From: Phycisphaerales bacterium
Lineage (GTDB): Bacteria; Planctomycetota; Phycisphaerae; Tepidisphaerales; Tepidisphaeraceae
Direction: 5' to 3'
DNA: 13,554 nt
NCBI GenBank assembly: GCA_028288875.1
Contig: JAQGHK010000357.1
Location: 1 to 13,554, forward strand
The position numbers and the translations under genes were made by a program. Of this stretch, positions 1 through 6,617 are shown in pieces (within the stretch, counting starts at the first letter, position 1; each line of letters starts with the position of its first letter). The notes below the pieces were generated by a model. The model was given only the letters and a program-made list of their open reading frames with translations, was not told the origin of the DNA and ran no database searches.

Positions 1-596
1 CCGACAAATCAAAGGCCCATTTCGACCGCGTCGTCGAACTGCTCAACACCGCCGGCGTCGCGTTCAAAATCGACCCCGCTCTCGTCCGCGGCTTCGACTA
101 CTACACCGACACGCTCTGGGAAGTCACCGCCGGCGGCCTGGGCAGCCAGGCGGCCATCGGCGGCGGCGGGCGGTACGACCTGCTCGTCGAACACCTCGGC
201 GGCAAACCCACCCCCGGCGTCGGCTTCGGCAGCGGCCTGGAGCGCCTGCTGCTCGCCCTCGAAGGGCAAGGTGTCGAACTCCCGATCAAGCGTCGCCCCC
301 TCGTCTGGCTCGCCCACCACGGCGACGCCGGCCGCGAGTTCAACCTGACGCTCGCCAATCACCTGCGCACCGCCGACATCGCCACCGACCTCGACGTCAC
401 CGGCCGCGGCATGAAAGGCCAACTCAAACTCGCCGACCGCGAAAAGGCCCGCTGGTGCGTGGTCGTCGGCGATGACGAATTGGCGAAGGGCGTGGTGCAG
501 CTGAAAGATCTCGACGCGCACACGCAGCAGACGATCGAGCAACACATGCTGCTGCCGACGCTGGTTGACCTGATCGGGCGACAAACGTCAGCCTAA
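1..596 (+). CDS. hisS: Histidyl-tRNA synthetase, C-terminal part (5' end outside window)
   Basis: Class II aminoacyl-tRNA synthetase that charges tRNA-His in the cytoplasm. About 197 residues are visible, read from base 3 to the TAA at 594-596. The visible part holds the histidine-binding signature ALVRGFDYYTDTLWEV, whose Arg corresponds to the catalytic Arg of the family LVRGLDYY motif. The Gly-rich GGGGRYDLLV follows, then class II motif 3, GFGSGLERLLLAL. After a linker, the segment from PLVWLAHHGDAG to the end matches the anticodon-binding alpha/beta domain (LADREKARWCVVVGDDE is typical). The catalytic N-terminal half lies upstream of the window. The last bases overlap the stop of the convergent minus-strand gene by 9 bp, so no room remains for a terminator between them. 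The family call is firm. Confidence 0.96.
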   Translation, partial: DKSKAHFDRVVELLNTAGVAFKIDPALVRGFDYYTDTLWEVTAGGLGSQAAIGGGGRYDLLVEHLGGKPTPGVGFGSGLERLLLALEGQGVELPIKRRPLVWLAHHGDAGREFNLTLANHLRTADIATDLDVTGRGMKGQLKLADREKARWCVVVGDDELAKGVVQLKDLDAHTQQTIEQHMLLPTLVDLIGRQTSA

Positions 597-914
597 ATAG
601 CGAAGGCTCATGCCTACCAACTCCGGCATGGCTAATGATGCGATTTCTTCCGTTTGGCTGCCTCTGCGAACCAGATTGCGGATGATGACCTCGCGTAGCC
701 GCTCCTGATGTGTAGGGGTCTGCTCAGCATCCTGAAATACCAGCCCGGATTGCGGATTGCAGTTCCAAGACAGAAGTCGCCCCTCGCTGTCATAGTACTT
801 GTCGTTGCTTGCCGACATGAAGTCCGGCTCCAGAAAGTTCACAACAGACTTAGCATCCGCAAAGACCATCAATTCATCGCCATCCACTTCATGTAAGAAT
901 ATGGGAGGGAGCAT
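588..914 (-). CDS. Small protein of unknown function downstream of dapF
   Basis: A 108-residue product starting MLPPIFLHEVDGDELMVF, which I cannot assign to a named family with confidence. It has the feel of short cytoplasmic proteins in which a 'xVDGDxxVF..xxSVxxFLEP' strand-helix start is followed by a 'YDSEGRLL' turn; such proteins are often uncharacterised, and some are immunity-like. There is no signal peptide or membrane segment. The ATG at 914 has AGGAAG at 920-925 with a 5-nt gap, which decides this start; the same frame stays open to 1190, but that part is only the shadow of dapF. The gene begins 26 bp after the dapF stop, so the two are probably co-transcribed. Hand-counted GC of 601-914 is about 53%, clearly below the neighbours, which hints at later acquisition. 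Confidence 0.72.
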   Translation of the reverse strand: MLPPIFLHEVDGDELMVFADAKSVVNFLEPDFMSASNDKYYDSEGRLLSWNCNPQSGLVFQDAEQTPTHQERLREVIIRNLVRRGSQTEEIASLAMPELVGMSLRYLG

Positions 915-940
915 GAGGTCTTCCTGCTGCGATACTCGGT

Positions 941-1807
941 CTAACCGTTCCACGTTCCCGAAAACACTTCCGTCGCCGCACCGGTCATAAAGACGTGGTT
1001 CCCATCCTCGCGCCATTCCAGCGTCAGATCGCCGCCCGGCAGATGGGCCAGCACTTTGCGATCCGTCAGCCCATTTAAGATCGCCGCGACGGCTACCGCG
1101 CACGCACCCGTGCCACAGGCCAGCGTGATGCCGCTGCCGCGTTCCCAGGTGCGCATGATGACTTCGTTGCGGCTTACGATCTGCACCCAATGGGCGTTGA
1201 TCCGCCGCGGGAACGCGGGGTAGTTCTCGACGGCCGGGCCGGCGACGTTCAGGTCGATCGCGGCGACGTCGTCAACGAAGAACACCGCGTGCGGGTTGCC
1301 CATGCTGACGAACGTCGCCGGCGTTTTCACGCCCTTGGCTTCGAGGGTCAGTTCGTACTCGTGATTACCCCGCTTTTTGATCGCGGCGTTGCGGCCGAGC
1401 GCCGCCTGCTGCACCGGAATCTTTTCCAGTTCCAGAATCGGCTCGCCCATATCGACGGTGGCCGTCTTCACCTTGCCGGCCTCGACGTCCAATGCGATCG
1501 ACAGCACGCCGTTGCCGGTCAGCACGCGCATCGGGTTATTCTTCGTCAGGCCGTGGTCGTAAGCGTATTTGGCGACGCAGCGGACGCCGTTGCCGCACAT
1601 TTCGCTCTCGCTGCCGTCGGCATTGAACATGCGCATGCGCACGTCAGCCTCTGGCGTGGGCAGAATCAGGATCAGCCCGTCGCTGCCGATGCCGAAGTGC
1701 CGGTCGCTGACTTTCTGCGCCACAGTGGCCGGGTCGGCCACGGTTTCGGCGAAGCCGTTGACGTAAACGTAGTCATTTCCAATGCCGTGCATTTTCGTAA
1801 AAGTCAT
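941..1807 (-). CDS. dapF: Diaminopimelate epimerase
   Basis: Converts LL- to meso-diaminopimelate, the last step before lysine and a peptidoglycan cross-linking residue. The cytoplasmic enzyme is 288 residues here, the usual family length. Visible motifs are the N-terminal FTKMHGIGNDYVYVNG, the first active-site motif NADGSESEMCGNG with the catalytic Cys at about residue 71, and the second active-site motif ERGSGITLACGTGA with the partner Cys at about residue 231. Both cysteines of the two-base mechanism are therefore present. I chose the ATG at 1807 because MTFTKMHG is the common family start; an in-frame GTG at 1813 would add two residues. A perfect TATAAT sits just upstream (1819-1824). 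A meso-DAP enzyme implies a DAP-type wall or at least lysine synthesis, in line with recent evidence for peptidoglycan in planctomycetes. Confidence 0.97.
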   Translation of the reverse strand: MTFTKMHGIGNDYVYVNGFAETVADPATVAQKVSDRHFGIGSDGLILILPTPEADVRMRMFNADGSESEMCGNGVRCVAKYAYDHGLTKNNPMRVLTGNGVLSIALDVEAGKVKTATVDMGEPILELEKIPVQQAALGRNAAIKKRGNHEYELTLEAKGVKTPATFVSMGNPHAVFFVDDVAAIDLNVAGPAVENYPAFPRRINAHWVQIVSRNEVIMRTWERGSGITLACGTGACAVAVAAILNGLTDRKVLAHLPGGDLTLEWREDGNHVFMTGAATEVFSGTWNG

Positions 1808-1818
1808 GGTCACCGACG

Positions 1819-1824
1819 ATTATA
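1819..1824 (-). promoter_or_regulatory. Consensus -10 box (TATAAT) for dapF
   Basis: Read on the minus strand, the sequence is TATAAT, then CGTCG, then the in-frame GTG at 1813, then ACC and the ATG at 1807. With a usual 6-7 nt from the -10 box to the first transcribed base, the mRNA would start at about 1811-1813, giving a leader of 0-6 nt. No good -35 hexamer is visible 16-18 bp further upstream, and no Shine-Dalgarno fits. The hexamer match is seen; its use as a promoter is inferred. Confidence 0.5.
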
Positions 1825-1880
1825 CGAAAGAATTGGCCCGCCGCTTATGCCCGCATGGCCGGACGTCCGATAAAGATCAC

Positions 1881-3428
1881 GTGACGCTCACGTTGACGCC
1901 CTCCCTCTCAGACGCCGCGGCCCTGGCCGCCGACCGGTTCGCCCGGAATTGCCGCGCACTAGGCATCTCGCTGCCGATGCCCGCCCTCGATTTCTGCCTC
2001 GGCCGCGACGGTTCCGCCACCGCCAAGCGGGATGGCCGTTTCCTCGCCGGCTGCTCGGTGCCGAGACGGGCGGCCGAGGTGATGGTGCGGAAGGAAAGCT
2101 GGAAGGGCCGCTCGCTTTGCCTGCTCGTGCCGACGCACGCGCAGCAGATCGCCGTCGTGCTGGATCGCCTCGGTCCGACGCGCGCCCTCATCGTCGTCCC
2201 CAGTTCCCCGGCCGACTTGGCCGACTTCCTCGCCTGCATCGATTTCACTGCCGCCCTCGACGCCGGCCGGCTGTTCTTCGCCGAGGATGAGGCGGCCGTC
2301 GATCGCGTTTTCGCCGCGCATCCCGGCCTGCCGGTTCCCGCCCAAATGGTCCGCCTGCCCGATGTCGACACGGCCGAGGTCGCCCGCGTCACGCCGTGGG
2401 TGCAGGCGACGCTCTCACGCCTCACGATCGATCAGGGCCGCCGCGTCTCCGCCGCCAAGCCGTCGGCCACACCTGCGGGTTGGTGCGTTCTCGCCGGCCG
2501 GCAGTTCCGCCCCTGGGCTGATGCGGGCGACACGCTCGCCGCCGCTTGCGATCAATCCGAGACGATCGACACCGATCGCGCCACCACCGCCAGCGAAGCG
2601 TTCCTGGCCGAGCGCGCCGCGGCCGCCGCCGTCGTCGTCACCGCCGATCGCCCACGGCCCAAATGGGCGACGTCGGCTTCGCCATGGATCACCTGGCTGA
2701 CGAAATCGACGGTCCCTCCATTCAACGCCGCTTACCCGCGCGACGCCCTGCTCCTGACCGACGGCAGTTGGATGGCTGCCGCCCGCAACGCTGGCTGGCC
2801 CGCCAATCGCCTGGCCGTCGCCGGCTGGCCCGCGCTCGCGCTCACGCACACGCCGGGTGCTCCGCTGGCGCTGATCTACGATTTGCCGTCGCTGGCCGTG
2901 CCCGAAGACATCGCCGAATCCTCCGGCCGCCAACTGGTGTGGGAAGCCATCCAGGATGAGCTCCCGCGCGACCCGTTCGCCGTCGGTGAGGACGCAGCCA
3001 AATACATCCGCCGCGCTCCCGCCCGCCTTGGCTTGGAAGCGATGGAAGACTTCCCCGTCGACCGCTATATCGAATCGCTCGTCGGCCCCGCCTATGTGAT
3101 CGGAATCGCGAAATGGCTGGCCGCGCAGGGCGTCGCGTTCACGATTCATGGCCGCGGCTGGGAGAAGGAAACAGCCCTGGCCGACCGCCTCCGCGGCCCG
3201 CTCGCTAGTCGCGAAGCGTTCTCGGACGTCGTCGCGGCATCCGGCGGTTTGATTGATCCCTTCCTGCCGGCCGCCCACCCGCTGCGCTCAACCACGGCCC
3301 CGCGCGTCGCCACCTTCGGCAGCACGCCGCAGCGCATTTTGCAGGACATCAAGACCATCGATCGCCTGCCGATCGCACCGCCAACTTCGCCGCTCTCTCG
3401 CACGATCATCGAATCCCTCGTCCGGTAA
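1881..3428 (+). CDS. CgeB/DUF3880-like glycosyltransferase-related protein
   Basis: A 515-residue protein without signal peptide or membrane segment. Residues about 330-430 (IYDLPSLAVPEDIAESSG, then IRRAPARLGLEAM, then YVIGIAKWLAAQGVAFTIHGRGW) match the pattern of CgeB/YkvP/DUF3880-type glycosyltransferases, where a helix is followed by a strand and a 'G.GW' turn. The N-terminal half (CLLVPTHAQQIAVVLDRLGP, then VVPSSPADLADFL) resembles the Rossmann-like lead domain that comes before the transferase part in larger family members. The usual C-terminal nucleotide-sugar half looks short or altered. The GTG at 1881 is preferred: the codons at 1806-1880 lack the strong GC third-position bias seen after it, and the longer ATG start at 1806 would overlap dapF. 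The next gene, 87 bp downstream on the same strand, is also a glycosyltransferase. The substrate cannot be told. Confidence 0.62.
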   Translation: MTLTLTPSLSDAAALAADRFARNCRALGISLPMPALDFCLGRDGSATAKRDGRFLAGCSVPRRAAEVMVRKESWKGRSLCLLVPTHAQQIAVVLDRLGPTRALIVVPSSPADLADFLACIDFTAALDAGRLFFAEDEAAVDRVFAAHPGLPVPAQMVRLPDVDTAEVARVTPWVQATLSRLTIDQGRRVSAAKPSATPAGWCVLAGRQFRPWADAGDTLAAACDQSETIDTDRATTASEAFLAERAAAAAVVVTADRPRPKWATSASPWITWLTKSTVPPFNAAYPRDALLLTDGSWMAAARNAGWPANRLAVAGWPALALTHTPGAPLALIYDLPSLAVPEDIAESSGRQLVWEAIQDELPRDPFAVGEDAAKYIRRAPARLGLEAMEDFPVDRYIESLVGPAYVIGIAKWLAAQGVAFTIHGRGWEKETALADRLRGPLASREAFSDVVAASGGLIDPFLPAAHPLRSTTAPRVATFGSTPQRILQDIKTIDRLPIAPPTSPLSRTIIESLVR

Positions 3429-3515
3429 CGCGGCCGAGCGGCCGTATCAGCCGAACGACCATCCCAGCCGTTTCATCTTCTCAACTCGCGGCCTTGCCGG
3501 TTCGATACAACCGGC
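3429..3515 (+). promoter_or_regulatory. Spacer with two hairpins between the glycosyltransferase genes
   Basis: Directly after the stop codon, CGGCCG-AG-CGGCCG (3431-3444) can fold into a tight GC hairpin with no U-tract. At the other end a perfect 7-bp inverted repeat, GCCGGTT-CGATAC-AACCGGC (3496-3515), ends at the base before the ATG of the next gene. No Shine-Dalgarno is visible. A TACAAC (3506-3511), resembling a -10 box, lies inside the second hairpin. Either structure could limit read-through or translation of the second gene; this is inference from base pairing only. Confidence 0.35.
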
Positions 3516-5144
3516 ATGCCTTCGCTCCTCGAACTCACCGAACGGATCAATAAAGGCGAACTGATTGACCCCCAGCAGCTGGAGATCTATCAAGATTCGT
3601 CGAACGCCGCCGAGAAGTTCCTGGCCAACCACGCCGGGGCGATGCTCGACCTTCGCCGGTCGCACACGCACCTGCTGGAAGCTCTGGAAGCGATCGATTA
3701 CGCCGACCAGAAGGTGCTGTTTCAATTCCTCAGCGTCCTTGGCTTCCTCGGCATGAGTGAACAGCGCACCCGCCCCGTCCTGCGCTTCGGCGCAGCCGCC
3801 GTGGGTCGTCGTGAGATCGGTTTGGCGCTCGAAGCCTTCCAGAGCAGCATCAGCGCCGACCTGGCCAGCGACGGCCCGTTCGTCCGCGATGCCGAGACGG
3901 CCACATTCGTCGCCACGCAGTACGAGCGCGCCGCCGCCGCGCTCGCCTGGTACGCGCCCGGCCCCTGCAATTGGGACAACGGCGGCATCTTGAAAATCGG
4001 TTACGTCACTACCACGCTGGCCGACGATGAAGCGCCCGCCCGCATGATCGGCGCGCTCGCCCGCCACTTGGACGCAAAGAACACCAAGCTGCACGTTTAC
4101 GCCACCGAAGCCGGCGTTCGCCGCGAAAAGCAGGCTTTCACGCAAGGCCCGTTCACGCCCGCCAGCAGCAAAAAGGGTCGCGATACGATCGACCAGCTCA
4201 GCCGCCGCCGCGCGTCGGTCTGGTTCGCCCCGCTCGATCAAGATCTGGCCACCGCCGCCCGCGAACTGGCCACGCAGATTCACAAGGACCAGATCGATGT
4301 GCTGATCATCGACGCCGCGCCGACCGACCCGGTCGCCGCCGTCGTCGCCTGCTGGCGCCCGGCGAAAACCAAGCTGCACCTCGCCCGCCGCGTGGCGATC
4401 AAGAGCGGCGATGCCGACGCCGTCGCTTACTTCGACAATCACCGCCGCCACGCCGACGCCAGCCACTGGATGGAATGCGGCACGGCCACGCACCTGCTGC
4501 CCGACGGCACGGACGCCCTCGTGCCGAACCCTGATGCGCCCGGCCCGCAACGCAGCACCTACGGCATCCCCGAAGCAAGCATCATCCTGTCCGCCGTGCT
4601 GAGCGAAGTTGACGGCCCGCTGCCGCCGGCGTTCGCCGACACGGTCATCGGCATGCTCCGCCAGAACCCGACGGCCGTGCTGCTGACCACCGGCGATGCC
4701 GACACGACGGCGCTGAAGCGCCGCTTCGAAGCCGCCGGCCTGAGCAAGCGCGTCGGCTTCACCGGTCGCCGCAAGGACGTCGCCGAGTTCCTGAAGATGG
4801 CCGACATCTACCTCACGCCCTTCGGCCGCCCCGCCGCCGCAGGCACGCTGGCCGCGATGGCCGCCGGTAAGCCGGTCGTCGCTCTCGCCGGCGAGACGAA
4901 CGACCCGCAGGCCGCCGGCCACCTGATCGGCGAAGAACACGCCGCCCACGACGCCGCCGGCTACGCCGACCGCGTCGGCCGACTCATCCGCGACGCCGGC
5001 ATCCGGGCCAAATTCGGCGAACACCTCAAGCAACGCGCCGCCGAACGCTTCACCGCCGAGCAATCCGTCCGGGCCTTGGAAGGCCTCTGCCGGTCGATGC
5101 TGGAAGTGCAGCCGCGGCAGCAGTCGATGGCCCAAGCGGCGTAG
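3516..5144 (+). CDS. GT-B fold glycosyltransferase with helical N-terminal domain
   Basis: A 542-residue soluble protein. Residues 1-150 are mostly helical (LLELTERINKGEL, then HTHLLEALEAIDYADQKVLF) and look like a TPR-like or scaffold region with no clear repeat. From about 157 (GILKIGYVTTTLADDEAPAR) a Rossmann-type GT-B N-domain begins. The donor-site domain includes YGIPEASIILSAVLSEVDG and, at about 413-457, VGFTGRRKDVAEFLKMADIY followed by LTPFGRPAAAGTLAAMAAGKPVVAL, the classic GT4/GT41-style nucleotide-sugar binding segment. The architecture is like bacterial SPINDLY/OGT-related or GT4 proteins. It follows another glycosyltransferase-like gene, so a shared role in protein or surface glycan modification is plausible but not shown. 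The ATG at 3516 is the natural start of the helical domain. The C-terminus ends in a helix and a QQSMAQAA tail. Confidence 0.75.
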   Translation: MPSLLELTERINKGELIDPQQLEIYQDSSNAAEKFLANHAGAMLDLRRSHTHLLEALEAIDYADQKVLFQFLSVLGFLGMSEQRTRPVLRFGAAAVGRREIGLALEAFQSSISADLASDGPFVRDAETATFVATQYERAAAALAWYAPGPCNWDNGGILKIGYVTTTLADDEAPARMIGALARHLDAKNTKLHVYATEAGVRREKQAFTQGPFTPASSKKGRDTIDQLSRRRASVWFAPLDQDLATAARELATQIHKDQIDVLIIDAAPTDPVAAVVACWRPAKTKLHLARRVAIKSGDADAVAYFDNHRRHADASHWMECGTATHLLPDGTDALVPNPDAPGPQRSTYGIPEASIILSAVLSEVDGPLPPAFADTVIGMLRQNPTAVLLTTGDADTTALKRRFEAAGLSKRVGFTGRRKDVAEFLKMADIYLTPFGRPAAAGTLAAMAAGKPVVALAGETNDPQAAGHLIGEEHAAHDAAGYADRVGRLIRDAGIRAKFGEHLKQRAAERFTAEQSVRALEGLCRSMLEVQPRQQSMAQAA

Positions 5145-5421
5145 GAATCTGCTCGCACAACGCTCACGGGACGCCCGCCAGAAACGGCGCTCTGTCCCCT
5201 CTCCCGGTATGGCCGGGAGAGGGCTAGGGTGAGGGCTTCCGACGGAAGAATTCACCCACGGAACGAGCCAGACGTTCGAGAATCCTTCAGCACTTCAATT
5301 GGCCTGACGTTCATTGCACGCCTGTCGAAGCCCTCACCCAACCCTCTCCCGGCAATACCGGGAGAGGGAAGAACCTACGCCGCCCTCGCGCTCCGATCGT
5401 TCTGCGCGATACAATCCCCGC
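5145..5421. repeat. Intergenic region with two inverted copies of a palindromic repeat
   Basis: This 277-bp spacer separates two plus-strand genes. It holds copy A at 5195-5239 and copy B at 5327-5370, in opposite orientation. Each copy has an 11-bp perfect stem, CCCTCTCCCGG/CCGGGAGAGGG (arms 5197-5207 with 5213-5223, and 5342-5352 with 5358-5368), around a 5-nt loop, plus a flank reading GAAGCCCTCACCC. The 87 bp between the copies show nothing I recognise. Similar 'CCTCTCCC...GGGAGAGGG' repeats are scattered between genes of many GC-rich bacteria, and their translated shadow 'PHPSPLPAIPGEG' is a familiar artefact. They may act as REP-like hairpins, mRNA ends or small non-autonomous elements. 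TACAAT at 5410-5415 lies 6 nt before the next ATG. Confidence 0.85.
5410..5415 (+). promoter_or_regulatory. -10-like box (TACAAT) close to the start codon
   Basis: TACAAT, with GCGA in front, is followed by CCCCGC and then the ATG at 5422. Transcription starting 7 nt after the hexamer would begin at the A of the ATG, giving a leaderless mRNA. No Shine-Dalgarno and no clear -35 box are visible. This is inferred from sequence alone. Confidence 0.4.
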
Positions 5422-6567
5422 ATGACCCGCGCGCCCCGGCTATCGCTAATCGGCCTGCTCGCCTTCGCCGCCATCGCACCGGCCGCCCCGCCGGCGCCGC
5501 CGACCACGGGCCCTGTGCTGCCGCCCGGCGAAGAGAGCAGCCGCCCGGCCCTGGTCGCCGAGCAGGCCAGCCTGCCCAAGCTGGAGCCGCAGCGCATCGG
5601 CCAAATGCTTAGCATCGTGGTCGAAGATCAGTTTTTGCACATCAGCCCGCGCGGCCCGCAGCAGCGCGGGCAGTTCGCCGTGCAGGTGCCCGACTGGCCG
5701 GGCTTTGTCACGCTGCAGCAATTCGGGCCGGGCACGATGAAACTGGATCATGTGATGCTGGCGGACAATGACACGACCGAGGCGCGCACGTCGGTCATCG
5801 TGCGCCCGGACTACCTGCAACTGGTGCGCGATACCGAAACGCTGACCTCCACTCGGTCGGTGACGCTGATGCAATCCCGCATGTTCGCCGACGCCAGCGG
5901 CGACCCGGTGCGACTGTCGGTGAAGGACGCGCCCAAAGAAGACGGCCGGCCCGCGCCACCTACCGTTATGCTCAGCGCGCCGACCTTTTCCGACCTGGTG
6001 CGTGATCACCCCGCCGCCGTGCGCGACGCGCTGCTGCCGATTCTGCGAGACTTGGGGGCGGCCGGCGTGCTTCGCGGCAGCGATCCGGCCCGCGCGTGGC
6101 AGGCGCTCGGATCGGCCTTGCCGGCGGACACGAAAGTGGCCGCACAGATCGACGCACTGCTGAAACAGCTCGACGCCGACGATTTCGCCCAGCGCGAGAA
6201 GGCCGAGGCGGCGATGGAGGCGCTCGGCCCGCCGGCGGCCGTTGAGATCCGGCGGCGCGACTTAGCCAAACTATCGCCGGACGCCCGGTCGTCGGTCGAA
6301 AACGCACTGCGCAAATCCGAACCCTTGACGCCCGCCCGGGCCGATCAGCTCGGTCATGACGTGCCATTCCTGTTGGACACGTTGCTCCTGGATGACCCAC
6401 ACCTGACCGCCGCGGCGGCGAAACGACTGGCGGAGATCACGGGGAAGCCCATCGACCTGCCCGCCGACCTGACGCCGGCCGAACGCGAGCGAAGGATCGC
6501 CGCCTACACCGCGACCCTGGGCCCGGCGACCCAGCCGGCGCCGGCAACGCGCGAATCAACGCCGTGA
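5422..6567 (+). CDS. Exported protein of unknown function with a HEAT-like motif
   Basis: The product has 381 residues. It begins MTRAPRLSLIGLLAFAAIAP, a short Sec signal peptide probably cut near residue 21 (APA-A), followed by an Ala/Pro-rich linker. Residues about 55-200 form a beta-rich region (MLSIVVEDQFLHISPRG, then WPGFVTLQQFGPGTMKLDHV) that I do not recognise. Residues about 247-300 carry LDADDFAQREKAEAAMEALG and following PPAAVEIRR, a helix-pair pattern common in planctomycete secreted proteins and akin to HEAT/armadillo repeats. The C-terminus is Pro/Thr-rich. The reading frame is open further up to 5314, but that part translates repeat copy B, and the signal peptide fixes the start at 5422. 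It is convergent with rmuC, with 50 bp between the stops. Function is unknown; a periplasmic binding or scaffold role is only a guess. Confidence 0.8.
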   Translation: MTRAPRLSLIGLLAFAAIAPAAPPAPPTTGPVLPPGEESSRPALVAEQASLPKLEPQRIGQMLSIVVEDQFLHISPRGPQQRGQFAVQVPDWPGFVTLQQFGPGTMKLDHVMLADNDTTEARTSVIVRPDYLQLVRDTETLTSTRSVTLMQSRMFADASGDPVRLSVKDAPKEDGRPAPPTVMLSAPTFSDLVRDHPAAVRDALLPILRDLGAAGVLRGSDPARAWQALGSALPADTKVAAQIDALLKQLDADDFAQREKAEAAMEALGPPAAVEIRRRDLAKLSPDARSSVENALRKSEPLTPARADQLGHDVPFLLDTLLLDDPHLTAAAAKRLAEITGKPIDLPADLTPAERERRIAAYTATLGPATQPAPATRESTP

Positions 6568-6617
6568 GCGGTCAAGCGGCGTAACTGCGCCGGACTCAAT
6601 GAACGCTGCGGCGATGA

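Noticed and set aside
9..584. 191-codon minus-strand frame opposite hisS
   Set aside because: Antisense shadow rich in Ala/Val/Glu/Asp; the plus strand encodes conserved HisRS motifs.
1190..1873. 227-codon plus-strand frame opposite dapF
   Set aside because: His/Val/Asp-rich shadow of dapF with no family pattern; dapF has all catalytic motifs.
2415..3278. 287-codon minus-strand frame inside the first glycosyltransferase-like gene
   Set aside because: Gly/Arg-rich shadow; codon third-position GC bias supports the plus-strand frame.
3447..5255. 602-codon open frame on the minus strand across the second glycosyltransferase gene
   Set aside because: Its composition (many Gly/Arg/Val, no domain pattern) is that of an antisense shadow in GC-rich DNA. 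Its N-terminal part translates repeat copy A, and the plus-strand frame has clear GT-B motifs.
5195..5370. CRISPR array suggested by repeated palindromic units
   Set aside because: Only two copies, in opposite orientation, with an 87-bp gap and no cas genes in the window.
6568..6617. Possible terminator CGGCG-TAACTG-CGCCG between the convergent genes
   Set aside because: Only a 5-bp stem and no U-tract; too weak to list as a terminator.
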